Positions 47,561 to 59,726 of a DNA stretch of 64,000 nucleotides are shown here, in pieces. The position numbers and the translations under genes are program-made. Each line of letters opens with the position of its first letter. The stretch's first letter is position 1. The notes below the pieces were generated by a model that did no database searches, had not been told where the DNA came from, and was given only the letters and a program-made list of their open reading frames with translations. This DNA comes from JAXMHB01 sp046346965 (lineage in GTDB: Bacteria > Pseudomonadota > Gammaproteobacteria > Xanthomonadales > SZUA-5). The stretch is from NCBI GenBank assembly GCA_046346965.1, contig JAXMHB010000008.1, positions 1 through 64,000 of the forward strand. Direction: 5' to 3'.

Positions 47561-48058
47561 GTGGAATACCTGAGCGTACTCGACCAACTCAAACAATCGC
47601 CGCCGGCTTTCGCTCGCGGTTCCGAGCAGGAACGCTCGGCGCTGGACCAGTTCGCCCGCTTCTTTTCCGACTTCTCGCCCGACAAGGTCGACCGCCTGAT
47701 CGATCACACCTACGCCAGCGATGTGTGGTTCAACGACACCTTGAAAACCGTGCAGGGCCGCGAGGCGCTGCGCAGCTATCTGCGCCACAGCGCGGAAGCC
47801 GTCCAGCACTGCCGCGTGCAGATCCTCGACATCCTGTCGAACGACAGCGGCGACTACTACATCCGCTGGACGATGGTGATCCGTTTCCGCCGATTCAAGC
47901 CGGATACCGATACCCAGACCATTGGTATCAGTCATCTGCGCTTCAACGGCGCTGGCCTCGTGGTCCTGCATCAGGACTACTGGGATTCCAGCGCCGGCCT
48001 GTTCGAGCACATCCCCCTGCTCGGCATGGGCATACGCGCCATCAAGCGGCGCGTCTGA
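47561..48058 (+). CDS. SnoaL/NTF2-like protein
   Basis: 165 residues from a GTG. The stretch LDQFARFFSDFSPDKVDRLID, YASDVWFNDTLKTVQGREAL and the final VLHQDYWDSSAGLFEHIPLLG fit the SnoaL-like group seen with FAD oxidoreductases and photolyases in sigma-E/ChrR-type photooxidative loci. No sigma factor is in this window. It may act as a small-molecule isomerase or binding protein (inference). It faces the glutathione peroxidase gene tail to tail. Confidence 0.72.
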   Translation: MEYLSVLDQLKQSPPAFARGSEQERSALDQFARFFSDFSPDKVDRLIDHTYASDVWFNDTLKTVQGREALRSYLRHSAEAVQHCRVQILDILSNDSGDYYIRWTMVIRFRRFKPDTDTQTIGISHLRFNGAGLVVLHQDYWDSSAGLFEHIPLLGMGIRAIKRRV

Positions 48059-48064
48059 GCGCGC

Positions 48065-48604
48065 TTACTTGAGCGCTTCCTCGATCGCCGTGCGCAGTTC
48101 CGGCGCGTCGGGCTTGACCCGGCTCCCGAACGACTTCAGCACCTTGCCATCTTTGGAAATCAGGTACTTGTGGAAATTCCAGCCGGGCTCTTCGCCGCCC
48201 TGCTTGGCCAGTTCCTGGTAGAAGGGATCTGCCGCCTCGCCCTTGACGGCGAGCTTCTGGAACATCGGGAACTTGACGCCGTAGGTCAGCGTGCAGAACT
48301 CGCGGATCTCCTGCTCAGTTCCCGGCTCCTGGCCCATGAAGTCGTTGGACGGGAAGCCCACCACGGCAAAGCCGCGCCCCTCCAACTCCGCATGCAGCTT
48401 CTCCAGGCCCTCGTACTGCGGCGTGAAGCCGCATTTGCTGGCGGTGTTGACCACCAGCAGCACCTTGCCTTCGAACTGCTGGCACAGATTCACCGGCGCC
48501 TCGCCCGCCAGCGGGCGGAAGCTGCGATCGAGCAGGGGGCTGCAAGCAGCGTGGGCGCCGTGCGCGGCGATCAGCAAAGCGACGGCAGAGAAGAGCCGGA
48601 TCAT
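48065..48604 (-). CDS. Periplasmic glutathione peroxidase
   Basis: 179 residues with a signal peptide (HGAHA-AC, cleavage about residue 19). The catalytic Cys is in VVNTASKCGFTPQYEGLEKL, the Gln in the later FPSNDFMGQEPG and the Trp/Asn in PGWNFHKYLISKDG. The Cys form is usual in bacteria, which often use thioredoxin rather than glutathione. The presence of a signal peptide points to action in the periplasm. Single gene, divergent from parE. Confidence 0.9.
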   Translation of the reverse strand: MIRLFSAVALLIAAHGAHAACSPLLDRSFRPLAGEAPVNLCQQFEGKVLLVVNTASKCGFTPQYEGLEKLHAELEGRGFAVVGFPSNDFMGQEPGTEQEIREFCTLTYGVKFPMFQKLAVKGEAADPFYQELAKQGGEEPGWNFHKYLISKDGKVLKSFGSRVKPDAPELRTAIEEALK

Positions 48605-48792
48605 GGGTGGTCCTCGCGATACTCAGGTGGCAGGGAAGCGCGGCCGCACCTCGACGGGTGCGTGCGGGCGCTGCGTTAGGCTTGCATCATCGCTGATTGC
48701 GTACTCGCCCGGACGTGAAGACGGCAACCCTTGCACCGCGCGGCGGTGCGATGCAGCATCGCGCGCCGATACCCTGAGCCCACCGTCGCCGC

Positions 48793-50676
48793 ATGAGCGC
48801 TCGCTACAACGCCGCCGATATCGAAGTCCTGCAAGGACTGGAGCCGGTCAAACGCCGGCCCGGCATGTACACCGACACCACCCGACCCAACCACTTGGTG
48901 CAGGAGGTGGTCGACAACTCGGTGGACGAGGCCCTGGCCGGCCACGCCAAGGCCATCGAGGTCAAGGTCTACAACGACGGCTCGATCGAGGTCATCGACG
49001 ACGGCCGTGGCATGCCGGTGGACATCCACCCAGAACACGGCGTGCCGGGCGTCGAGTTGATCATGTGCCGACTGCACGCTGGCGGCAAATTTTCGAACAA
49101 GAACTACAACTTCTCCGGCGGCTTGCACGGCGTCGGTGTCTCGGTGGTGAATGCGCTCAGTGAGCGCGTCGACGTCAGCATCAAGCGAGACGGCCAGGAG
49201 TACTCGATAGGCTTCGCCCACGGCGACCCCGCCAGTCCGCTGCGCGTCATTGGAACGGTGGGCAAGAAGAACACCGGCACCCGCGTGCGCTTCTGGCCAG
49301 AGGCCAAGTACTTCGACACGCCCAAGCTGTCGATGCCGCGGCTGCGCCATGTGCTGCGCGCCAAGGCGGTGCTGTGCCCGGGTCTCGCCGTGACGCTGTG
49401 GGACGAAGCCAGCGGCGAAACCGAACGCTGGTTCTACGAGGACGGGCTCAAGGACTATCTGCGCTCGCAACTGGCGGATCGCGAGGTGGTTCCGGCCGAG
49501 CTGTTTACCGGCTCGATCAAGAAGAGCGCCGAAGCGGCGGACTGGGCGCTCGGCTGGACCAGCGATGGCGAGCTGGTGCAGGAGAGCTACGTCAACTTGA
49601 TCCCGACCGCGCAGCACGGCACCCATGTGAACGGACTGCGCTCGGGTCTGACCGATGCCATCCGCGAGTTCTGCGAGTTCCGCAACCTGCTGCCGCGCGG
49701 CGTCAAGCTGGCGCCCGAGGACGTCTGGGAGCGCCTTTGCTTCGTGCTCAGCTTCAAACAGCAGGATCCGCAGTTTGCTGGACAAACCAAGGAGCGCCTG
49801 TCCTCGCGGACGGCTGCCCCCTTCGTCACCAGCGTGATCCACGACGCCTTCAGCCTGTGGCTCAATCAACACACTGACCTCGGCGAGCGCATCGCCCAAC
49901 TGGCGATCGAACGCGCGCAGGCGCGACTGAAGACCGAGAAGCAGGTGATCCGCAAGAAGGTCACCAGCGGCCCTGCTTTGCCGGGCAAGCTGGCGGACTG
50001 CGCCTCGCAGGACCTGTCGCGCACCGAGTTGTTCCTGGTCGAAGGCGATTCCGCCGGCGGCTCGGCCAAACAGGCGCGCGAACGCGACTTCCAGGCGATC
50101 CTGCCGCTGCGTGGCAAAATTCTGAACACTTGGGAGGTCGATTCGAGCTCGGTCCTGGCCTCGCAGGAAGTGCACGACTTGGCCGTGGCCATCGGCCTGG
50201 ATCCGGGCAAGCCGGACTTGTCGGGGCTGCGCTACGGCAAGATCATCATCCTGGCCGATGCAGATTCCGACGGCCTGCATATCGCGACGCTGCTGTCGGC
50301 GCTGTTCCTGCGCCACTTCCACGCGCTGGTGGCGGCCGGTCATGTGTTCGTCGCCATGCCGCCCTTGTTCCGCGTCGACGTGGGCAAACAAGTGTTCTAT
50401 GCGCTCGACGAGAGCGAGCGCTCGGAGATCCTCGATCGCGTGGCGCGCGAGAAGATCAAGGGCCAGATCAGCGTCACCCGTTTCAAGGGCCTGGGCGAAA
50501 TGAATCCGCAGCAACTGCGCGAATCGACCATGCATCCGGACACCCGGCGACTGGTGCAGCTGACTATCGACGAGGGCCAAAGCACCAATGCCCTGCTCGA
50601 CATGCTGCTCGCCAAGAAGCGCGCCAACGACCGCCGCGAATGGCTGGAAAGCAAAGGCGATCTGGCCGTGGTGTGA
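48793..50676 (+). CDS. parE: DNA topoisomerase IV subunit B
   Basis: 627 residues, close to the 630 of Escherichia coli ParE. The ATPase part shows DIEVLQGLEPVKRRPGMY, VVDNSVDEALAGHAK, DDGRGMPVDIHPE and GGLHGVGVSVVNAL. The Toprim part has LVEGDSAGGSAKQARERDFQAILPLRGK and IIILADADSDGLHIATLL. With ParC it decatenates replicated chromosomes; fluoroquinolones act on this complex. parC is not in the window. It is separate from gyrB by the PLRGKILNTWEV signature, typical of ParE. Confidence 0.97.
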   Translation: MSARYNAADIEVLQGLEPVKRRPGMYTDTTRPNHLVQEVVDNSVDEALAGHAKAIEVKVYNDGSIEVIDDGRGMPVDIHPEHGVPGVELIMCRLHAGGKFSNKNYNFSGGLHGVGVSVVNALSERVDVSIKRDGQEYSIGFAHGDPASPLRVIGTVGKKNTGTRVRFWPEAKYFDTPKLSMPRLRHVLRAKAVLCPGLAVTLWDEASGETERWFYEDGLKDYLRSQLADREVVPAELFTGSIKKSAEAADWALGWTSDGELVQESYVNLIPTAQHGTHVNGLRSGLTDAIREFCEFRNLLPRGVKLAPEDVWERLCFVLSFKQQDPQFAGQTKERLSSRTAAPFVTSVIHDAFSLWLNQHTDLGERIAQLAIERAQARLKTEKQVIRKKVTSGPALPGKLADCASQDLSRTELFLVEGDSAGGSAKQARERDFQAILPLRGKILNTWEVDSSSVLASQEVHDLAVAIGLDPGKPDLSGLRYGKIIILADADSDGLHIATLLSALFLRHFHALVAAGHVFVAMPPLFRVDVGKQVFYALDESERSEILDRVAREKIKGQISVTRFKGLGEMNPQQLRESTMHPDTRRLVQLTIDEGQSTNALLDMLLAKKRANDRREWLESKGDLAVV

Positions 50677-50732
50677 TGGACGCGGCCGGCGGCGCGGCGG
50701 ATCCGCGAGCGCCGGCCAAGGCCCCGGGGCGC

Positions 50733-51002
50733 TCAGGTCTCCAACCGGAATGACAGCCCGTAGTAGTCGCGCACAGCAAAAATCATGACCGCCGGCGCCA
50801 GCGGATCGGGAGAGGCGCTGACACCGTCGGGCCCGATGTCGCCATCGGCGCGCCACGGCGTTGCCAGCACGTAGGCCTTGGCGACCTTCTGCCCGGTGAA
50901 CTCGATACGCAGCGTTTGTGCCGTCTTCGACAGCACTTTGAACGTGCCCTTGTTGCGGACGATCCGGCCGGCGGGATCGACGATGCCTTGATAGACAGCC
51001 AT
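50733..51002 (-). CDS. Small hypothetical protein
   Basis: 89 residues, with GGAGC 5 bases before the ATG. Beta-rich (YQGIVDPAGRIVRNKGTFKV, TLRIEFTGQKVAKAYVLATP, VMIFAVRDYYGLSFRLE), without signal peptide or cysteine. It may be a small beta-barrel. No family is recognised. It lies between parE (convergent, 56 bases) and the aceA terminator. Confidence 0.6.
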   Translation of the reverse strand: MAVYQGIVDPAGRIVRNKGTFKVLSKTAQTLRIEFTGQKVAKAYVLATPWRADGDIGPDGVSASPDPLAPAVMIFAVRDYYGLSFRLET

Positions 51003-51070
51003 GGGGTGCTCCTGATGGTGGGTTGCCAGGATCAGGAGTCGCCGAGTCGTGTGCTGTCTCAGCCCCGGAC

Positions 51071-51102
51071 AAGAAAAACCCCGACGTAGACCACCGTCAG
51101 GG
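51071..51102 (-). terminator. Rho-independent terminator after aceA
   Basis: On the minus strand an 8-bp stem CCCTGACG / CGTCGGGG (one G-U pair, 8-base loop) is followed by TTTTTCTT (51078-51071). It closes the aceB-aceA transcript. Confidence 0.85.
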
Positions 51103-51190
51103 TGAGAGAGTGCAATGCTGTAGTCAACGTCCGGCTACGGCGGCCGGGGACAGCGCCGCGCCCGCAGGCGGCGGCGCCGGAGAGGCTTGT

Positions 51191-52483
<1,293 letters not shown>

Positions 52484-52486
52484 GGT

Positions 52487-54097
<1,611 letters not shown>

Positions 54098-54315
54098 GGT
54101 CAGCTCTCTCTGGCTGGTCGCCGTACCGCCCCCTCCCAAGGCCGGTACAGCAGATTAACCGGAGCCTAACGAACGATTGCCGAGTGCGCAAACCGGACTT
54201 TGGCCGCATGGATTCAGACAAAAATCCAGCGCCGGCGACGCAGATCCGCGTTCAACAAGGCGTGTAACAGGGCGCTTTGTCCAGCGTCGCCATGGCGGCA
54301 ACGCTGGGTGATGCC

Positions 54316-55701
54316 TCAGCGCCGCATGCCGCCCGGCGGCATGCCGCCGCCCATGCCGCCCATGCCACCCTTGAGGGCGCGCAGCATGCCCTTGATGCCG
54401 CCACCGGAGAGCTTCTTCATCATCTTCTCCATCATCATGTACTGCTTCATCAGCTTGTTGATGTCGGAGGCGTGGGTGCCGGAGCCGCGCGCGACGCGGG
54501 CCTTGCGTGAGCCATTCAGCAGATCGGGGAAGCGCCGCTCCTTGGGCGTCATCGAGTTGATGATCGCGATCATCTTGCGCATTTCTTTGTCGCCCATGGC
54601 GCCGGCGGCGGTGGCATCGCCGATCTTCGGCATCATCGGCAGCTTGTCCATCAGCTGCGCCATGCCACCCATCTGCTGCATCTGCAGCAGTTGCTCGCGC
54701 ATATCGTTGAGGTCGAAGCGCTTGCCGCTGACCACCTTGGCGGCCAGTTTTTCCATCTTGTCCTGGTCGGCCTTGCGGGTGACGTCCTCGATCAGCGAGA
54801 GCACATCGCCCATACCGAGGATGCGCGAGGCGAGACGGTCGGGATGGAAAGGCTCGAGGGCATCGAGTTTCTCGCCCGCACCCAGGAACTTGATCGGCCG
54901 GCCGGTCAGATAGCGCACCGAGAGCGCCGCACCGCCGCGGGCATCACCGTCGGTCTTGGTCAGGATGACGCCGGTCAGCGGCAGCGCTTCGGCGAAGGCC
55001 TTGGCGGTGTTGGCGGCGTCCTGACCGGTCATGCTGTCGACCACGAACAGGGTCTCGATCGGGTTCAGCGCGCGATGCAACTCGGCCACCTCGGCCATCA
55101 TCGCCTGATCGATCGCCAGTCGGCCGGCGGTATCGACGATCAGCACGTCGATCAACTGCCGGCGCGCGGCATCCAGCGCGGCCTTGGCGATTTCCAGCGG
55201 CTTTTGCTCCGGCGTGCTGGCAAACCACTCGGCGCCCACCTGCCCGGCCACCGTCTTCAGCTGCTCGATGGCCGCCGGTCGGTAGACGTCGCAGCTGACC
55301 ACCATGACGCGCTTGCGCTTGCGTTCGTGCAGCAGCCGCGCGAGCTTGCCGGTGGTGGTGGTCTTGCCGGAACCCTGCAGACCGGCCATCAGCACCACCG
55401 CGGGCGCCGGGCAATTGAGGTTCAGATCCTCATTGCGGCTACCCATCACCGCCACCAGCTCGTCGTGCACGATCTTCACGAGGGTCTGGCCTGGCGTCAG
55501 GCTCTGGAGCACTTCCTGGCCGATCGCGCGCCCTTTCACGCGCTCGATCAGCGCCTGTACCACCGGCAGCGCGACATCCGCCTCGAGCAAGGCAATGCGC
55601 ACTTCGCGCAAAGCTTCGCGGATGTTCTCCTCCGACAAGCGGCCGCGCCCACGCAGGCGGTTGACGGTGTCAGTCAGGCGTTTGGTCAGGTTTTCGAACA
55701 T
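54316..55701 (-). CDS. ffh: Signal recognition particle protein Ffh
   Basis: 461 residues from the ATG at 55701. The N-G GTPase part shows GLQGSGKTTTTGKLA, DVYRPAAIEQLK, DTAGRLAIDQAMM, LTKTDGDARGGAA and the interface motifs. The M domain begins near residue 300 (GMGDVLSLIEDV), contains the RNA- and signal-binding helices (MTPKERRFPDLLNGSRKARVARGSG) and ends in a Met- and Gly-rich tail (GGMGGMGGGMPPGGMRR). With 4.5S RNA it targets membrane proteins to SecYEG. The 218 bases after its stop hold nothing supportable. Confidence 0.98.
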   Translation of the reverse strand: MFENLTKRLTDTVNRLRGRGRLSEENIREALREVRIALLEADVALPVVQALIERVKGRAIGQEVLQSLTPGQTLVKIVHDELVAVMGSRNEDLNLNCPAPAVVLMAGLQGSGKTTTTGKLARLLHERKRKRVMVVSCDVYRPAAIEQLKTVAGQVGAEWFASTPEQKPLEIAKAALDAARRQLIDVLIVDTAGRLAIDQAMMAEVAELHRALNPIETLFVVDSMTGQDAANTAKAFAEALPLTGVILTKTDGDARGGAALSVRYLTGRPIKFLGAGEKLDALEPFHPDRLASRILGMGDVLSLIEDVTRKADQDKMEKLAAKVVSGKRFDLNDMREQLLQMQQMGGMAQLMDKLPMMPKIGDATAAGAMGDKEMRKMIAIINSMTPKERRFPDLLNGSRKARVARGSGTHASDINKLMKQYMMMEKMMKKLSGGGIKGMLRALKGGMGGMGGGMPPGGMRR

Positions 55702-55829
55702 GGCGGATCCCAGGACAGCCGAGGACGCGGACTCTACGACCTTGCCCATGAACAGGGAACAGCCCGCGCTTGCGCGCGCCCCGGGGCGCCCTCTAGCGTG
55801 AACGCTGGCGCGGTGAACGGAGCGGCGGC

Positions 55830-58631
55830 ATGGAGCAGTGGGCGGCAGTCAAAGCCCTGTACCGGCAGGCGGCTGAACTGCCGGAGGACGCCCGGCGTGC
55901 CTTTGTCGAGGCCCAGCCAGTGGCGCCCGAGGTGCGCGCCGAAGTGCTGTCGCTGCTCGGTCAGACCGCGGATGTGCTGGCGCTTCCGCCGCTGCAAGCG
56001 CTGGGCGAAGCGCCCGTGCCGATGCCGGACCGGATCGGACCATTTGCGCCGCTGCGCCTGTTGGGCCGCGGCGGCATGGGCGTGGTCTGGCTGGCCGAGC
56101 GGCGCGACGCTGGCTTCGTGCAGCGCGTGGCGCTGAAGGTCATCGGCGATGTGAGTGCCGATCCGTCCCTGCTGCGCCGCTTTGAACGCGAGCGCGAGAT
56201 CCAGGCGCGACTGCAGCATCCCAACATTGCGCCGCTGATCGATGGCGGGCTGACCGAGCAAAAGCTGCCCTGGTTCGCCATGGAGTACATCGCCGGCGCC
56301 CCGATCACGCAGTGGTGCGACCAGCAGCGCGCCGGCATTGCTCAGCGGGTACGGCTGATGGTGCAGGTGCTGGATGCCATCGACTATGCGCATCGCAATC
56401 TGGTCGTCCACCGCGACCTGAAGCCGTCCAATGTGATGGTCGGCGCCGATGGCGTGCCGCGCCTGCTCGACTTTGGCATCGCCAAGCTCATCGACGAGGG
56501 TGAGCACACCGCGCTGACGGGCGCCGATACGCGCTTGCTGACACCCGAGTACGCCTCGCCCGAGCAGATCCAAGGCGGTGTGATTACCACCGCCAGCGAC
56601 ATTTACTCGGCCGGCGTGCTGCTGTTCGAACTGCTGGTCGGGCGCCTGCCCTATCGGCATGCGGGGCGCGCGCGACTGGCGGCCGAGATCGTCGAGTCCG
56701 AACCCGAGCGACTGCGCCAGGCGCTCTCGCGTCGCCTGGACCCTGCCATCAGCGACCCACGCGCGCGGCCAGTGGCGACGCTGGCCGCCGAGCGCGGCCT
56801 CGACGCCTCACGCCTGCGCCGCAGCCTGGACGCGGACCTGGAGCTGATCGCCGCCACCGCACTCGCCAAGCTGCCGGAACGGCGCTACCGCTCTGCCGCG
56901 GCGATGGCTGACGATCTGCGCAGCTGGCTGGCGCAACGCCCGATCCAGGCGCGACCGCCCTCGCTCGGTTACCGGCTGACACGCGCCATTCGGCGCAATC
57001 CCGGACTCGCTGGCGCCTCGGCGCTGGCCCTGCTCAGCGTATGCGCAGGCGTCGCCTTTAGCCTGCACTTCGCCATCGAAGCGCGCCGGCAAAGCCAGAT
57101 CGCGGTCGCCGAGGCCGACACCGCGCAATCCATCCGGGGCGTCCTCAGCGACATGTTTGTCGATGTCGATCCCTACCGCTTTGCGCGCAGCGAACTCAGC
57201 GTCAAGCAGTTGCTCGATCAGGCCATCCGCCGCGTCGATCGCGATCTCGCCAGTCGCGCCGATCTGCAGGCGCTGGTGCTGATGGATCTGGGCCGCGCCT
57301 ACTTCAACGTGGTCGATCAAGCGCGCGGCGTCGAGCTGCTGAAGCGCGCCTACGAGCTGCTGCAGCAAGGCGTCGTGACCCGCCCACGGGATCGTCTGGC
57401 GATCACGCTGCGCTATGCCGAGGCCTTGAGTGCCTATGGCGATGCGCGCGCCGCAGCGCCGGTGCTGGCCGAGCTGCCCCAGTACGATGGCGTCGCCGAG
57501 CCCGGCACGCCGCTCTGGTTTGACGCCACGCTGATGCGCGCACAGCAACTGGCGCCAGCGGAGGCCGTGGCACGGCTGCGGGCGTTGATGGGCGAGCCTG
57601 GCGTCGCCGGCGACGCGGAACGCGAACTCGCGGTGATGCGCATACTGGCGAGCGAGCTGGATGGCGCCGGCGAGGAGGCCGATGCCGAGCGTACGCGCCG
57701 CGAGATCGTCGATCGCGTCCGTCAGCGCGGCACGCCGATGCAATTGGCGCGGGCGCTGCACAATCTGGCGCTGAACCTGCGCTCGCGACCGGAGGTGATT
57801 CCGGTGCTGCGCGAGGCCATCGCGATCTACACCGAGCAACTCGGCGCCGACCATCTGCATACGCTGAACGCGCGCAATCTGCTTGCCGGTGAACTGGTCA
57901 GCGCTGGCGAGTTCGCCGAGGCTGACCGGGAGTTTCAGGCCGTGATCGCCGCCCAGCGCCAGCTCAACGGCGTGCATGTGATTGCCTCACTGGTCAATTA
58001 CAGCTTTGCCCAGCGCAATCGGCGCCACTACCACGAAGCGCTGGCGCTGCTGGACGAGGCCTTCCAACGCGGGGCAGCACAGGGGATGACGGCAGAATCC
58101 GACATTCTCGGCGGCGCCGAAGTCGGTCGCATCGAATGCTGGATAGGCCTTGGTCGCTACGCCGAGGCGGACAGCCATCTCGCGGCGCTGATCGCCCTGC
58201 GCCGACGACTGAACGGCAATCTGGCGGCGCCGCTGATCCTGGGCAGCTGGCTGGCGCTGGAGCGCGGCGCGCTGGACGCCGCCGGCAACAGTCTGGCCGA
58301 ACTCAATGCCCTGCCCCAGGCCGGCTTTGTGAAAGTGCGAGCGCTCTATCTCACCGGGCGCTGGCAGCGCGCCCGCGGCGAGAGCGCGCTGGCCCGCAGC
58401 AGCCTGCAGGCGGCGCTGCTGGCCGCGGAACAGACGCCGAGTCGCGGCGACGCCTGGCCCTTGCTTGCTGCGCTGGAACTTGCCGAGATTGACTTCCGCA
58501 GCGAGGACGCGAGCCTGCGCACGCAGGCCACGCAACTACGCGAGCGCAGCTTGAGCCAATTGCAGCTGCTGATCCCGGCCGACGACAGACTTTGGCAGCA
58601 GCCGCTGCTGCGCCAACGTAGCGCTGAGTGA
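55830..58631 (+). CDS. Membrane-bound Ser/Thr kinase with a TPR-like extracytoplasmic domain
   Basis: 933 residues. The kinase domain has the Gly loop GRGGMG (79-84), Lys103, HRDLKPSN (194-201), DFG (214-216) and SPE (243-245), all intact. A helix at about 392-415 crosses the membrane (GASALALLSVCAGVAFSLHFA), then about 510 mostly helical residues with degenerate TPR-like blocks (for example YFNVVDQARGVELLKRAYEL and LLAGELVSAGEFAEADREF). The layout recalls PknB-type kinases with a C-terminal ligand domain; Lysobacterales and Planctomycetes have many. The ligand and target are unknown. The gene is divergent from ffh; its neighbours give no clue. Confidence 0.88.
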   Translation: MEQWAAVKALYRQAAELPEDARRAFVEAQPVAPEVRAEVLSLLGQTADVLALPPLQALGEAPVPMPDRIGPFAPLRLLGRGGMGVVWLAERRDAGFVQRVALKVIGDVSADPSLLRRFEREREIQARLQHPNIAPLIDGGLTEQKLPWFAMEYIAGAPITQWCDQQRAGIAQRVRLMVQVLDAIDYAHRNLVVHRDLKPSNVMVGADGVPRLLDFGIAKLIDEGEHTALTGADTRLLTPEYASPEQIQGGVITTASDIYSAGVLLFELLVGRLPYRHAGRARLAAEIVESEPERLRQALSRRLDPAISDPRARPVATLAAERGLDASRLRRSLDADLELIAATALAKLPERRYRSAAAMADDLRSWLAQRPIQARPPSLGYRLTRAIRRNPGLAGASALALLSVCAGVAFSLHFAIEARRQSQIAVAEADTAQSIRGVLSDMFVDVDPYRFARSELSVKQLLDQAIRRVDRDLASRADLQALVLMDLGRAYFNVVDQARGVELLKRAYELLQQGVVTRPRDRLAITLRYAEALSAYGDARAAAPVLAELPQYDGVAEPGTPLWFDATLMRAQQLAPAEAVARLRALMGEPGVAGDAERELAVMRILASELDGAGEEADAERTRREIVDRVRQRGTPMQLARALHNLALNLRSRPEVIPVLREAIAIYTEQLGADHLHTLNARNLLAGELVSAGEFAEADREFQAVIAAQRQLNGVHVIASLVNYSFAQRNRRHYHEALALLDEAFQRGAAQGMTAESDILGGAEVGRIECWIGLGRYAEADSHLAALIALRRRLNGNLAAPLILGSWLALERGALDAAGNSLAELNALPQAGFVKVRALYLTGRWQRARGESALARSSLQAALLAAEQTPSRGDAWPLLAALELAEIDFRSEDASLRTQATQLRERSLSQLQLLIPADDRLWQQPLLRQRSAE

Positions 58632-58773
58632 GCCCGCGCAGACGATGCTGGAGCGGCCGGCCTGCTCGGACGCCGCGCGAGGCTCCGGTATCCCGCAGTA
58701 AGCAGACATTGGCGCCCCAGACGCTGCTGGCGGCCTACCATCCGCCCATCGTTCCGAGCGATTGAGACTGGCT

Positions 58774-59370
58774 ATGCGAGGCTTGCGTCAGGTTTGCATC
58801 ATCGTATTGGCGCTATCGCTACCCGGCTGCCGGCCAGCCGTCAGTGATCCGAATCGCTACGTTGGGCACTATCAGACGGGCTGCTTTGCGCACCAGTGGG
58901 TGCGAATGGACACCCTCGATGGTCGGCCAATCATGGTACGTGCCGAATTCAACGTCGCCACCGCAGGTCCGGATGCACTGGCGCTGACGCTGCGCCAGCA
59001 CTACTACCGCGCTGGCGATCTGGCCTGCGCCGGCCCGGAACTGGGCACCGAGATCAGCGCGATCCGAATGGCGATCGATCCACGCACCACCGAGGTCGCC
59101 TACGGGAGCGAGCGTCTGCCAGCAGCACGCATCCGCGTTTACTACGCGCCGCCATCGGGGCCGGGCCAGCCAAATCCCGACCCACAGCAGCTGAATGGCC
59201 TCGCCTACCCGGCCGAATACTTCACCGCACACCGCTTCAAGCGCTATCTGCTGCTGATGATCGGTGAGGGCATCTACTTCGGCAACGAAGAACGCGCGCT
59301 CGATTCCGAGGGCTTCCCGATCTATCTGGAAGACGAAGCTGCAGCCTATCGCGTCGCGCTGGGTTCTTAA
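58774..59370 (+). CDS. Putative lipoprotein
   Basis: 198 residues from the ATG at 58774 (a TTG at 58762 is the longest start). The signal VCIIVLALSLPGC ends in a lipobox (LPGC). The body is beta-rich (RYVGHYQTGCFAHQWVRMDT, VAYGSERLPAARIRVYYAPP) and ends in ALDSEGFPIYLEDEAAAY. Two further cysteines (TGCFA and LACAG) may pair. No family is recognised. It follows the kinase gene by 142 bases, on the same strand. Confidence 0.68.
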   Translation: MRGLRQVCIIVLALSLPGCRPAVSDPNRYVGHYQTGCFAHQWVRMDTLDGRPIMVRAEFNVATAGPDALALTLRQHYYRAGDLACAGPELGTEISAIRMAIDPRTTEVAYGSERLPAARIRVYYAPPSGPGQPNPDPQQLNGLAYPAEYFTAHRFKRYLLLMIGEGIYFGNEERALDSEGFPIYLEDEAAAYRVALGS

Positions 59371-59375
59371 GGAAC

Positions 59376-59689
59376 CTCTTGCCAAGCATGGGTGTGGCGG
59401 GACAAAAGCGGGGCGGGGGTCAGGGGGGGGGGGACCAGCACCGCCGCGCTTCCGAGCACTGTCGCAGGCACCTGTTTGCCGCCCGAGTAAGCGCGCCAGG
59501 GGCGAGACAGGGACTCTTGCCAAACATGGGTGTGGCGGGACAAAAGCGGGGCGGGGGTCAGGGGGCGGGGGACCAGCACTGCCGCGCTTCCGAGCACTGT
59601 CGCAGGTTCCTGTTTGCCGCCCGAGTAAGCGCGCCAAAGGCGAGACAGTGACTCTGCCAACCATGAATGTGGCGGGACTCGGGTCCCGC
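59376..59689. repeat. G-rich 138-bp tandem repeat, two and a part copies
   Basis: CTCTTGCCAA.CATGGGTGTG begins copies at 59376 and 59514, and a partial third at 59652; the period is 138 bases. Each full copy contains AAAAGCGGGGCGGGGGTCAG followed by a run of G residues (11 in copy 1, shorter and broken by C in copy 2). Then come GACCAGCAC.GCCGCGCTTC and TTGCCGCCCGAGTAAGCGCG. The G-rich core is the complement of the repeats at 9308 and 12361. The stretch fills most of the 356 bases between the lipoprotein gene and the next gene; no coding function is supported. Confidence 0.85.
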
Positions 59690-59726
59690 TCGCAGGCACT
59701 GAGCTTGAGCGCTGACCGGCGCGCCC

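Noticed and set aside
48676..51072. 798-codon frame opposite parE
   Set aside because: Antisense of a secure gene, without motif or ribosome site.
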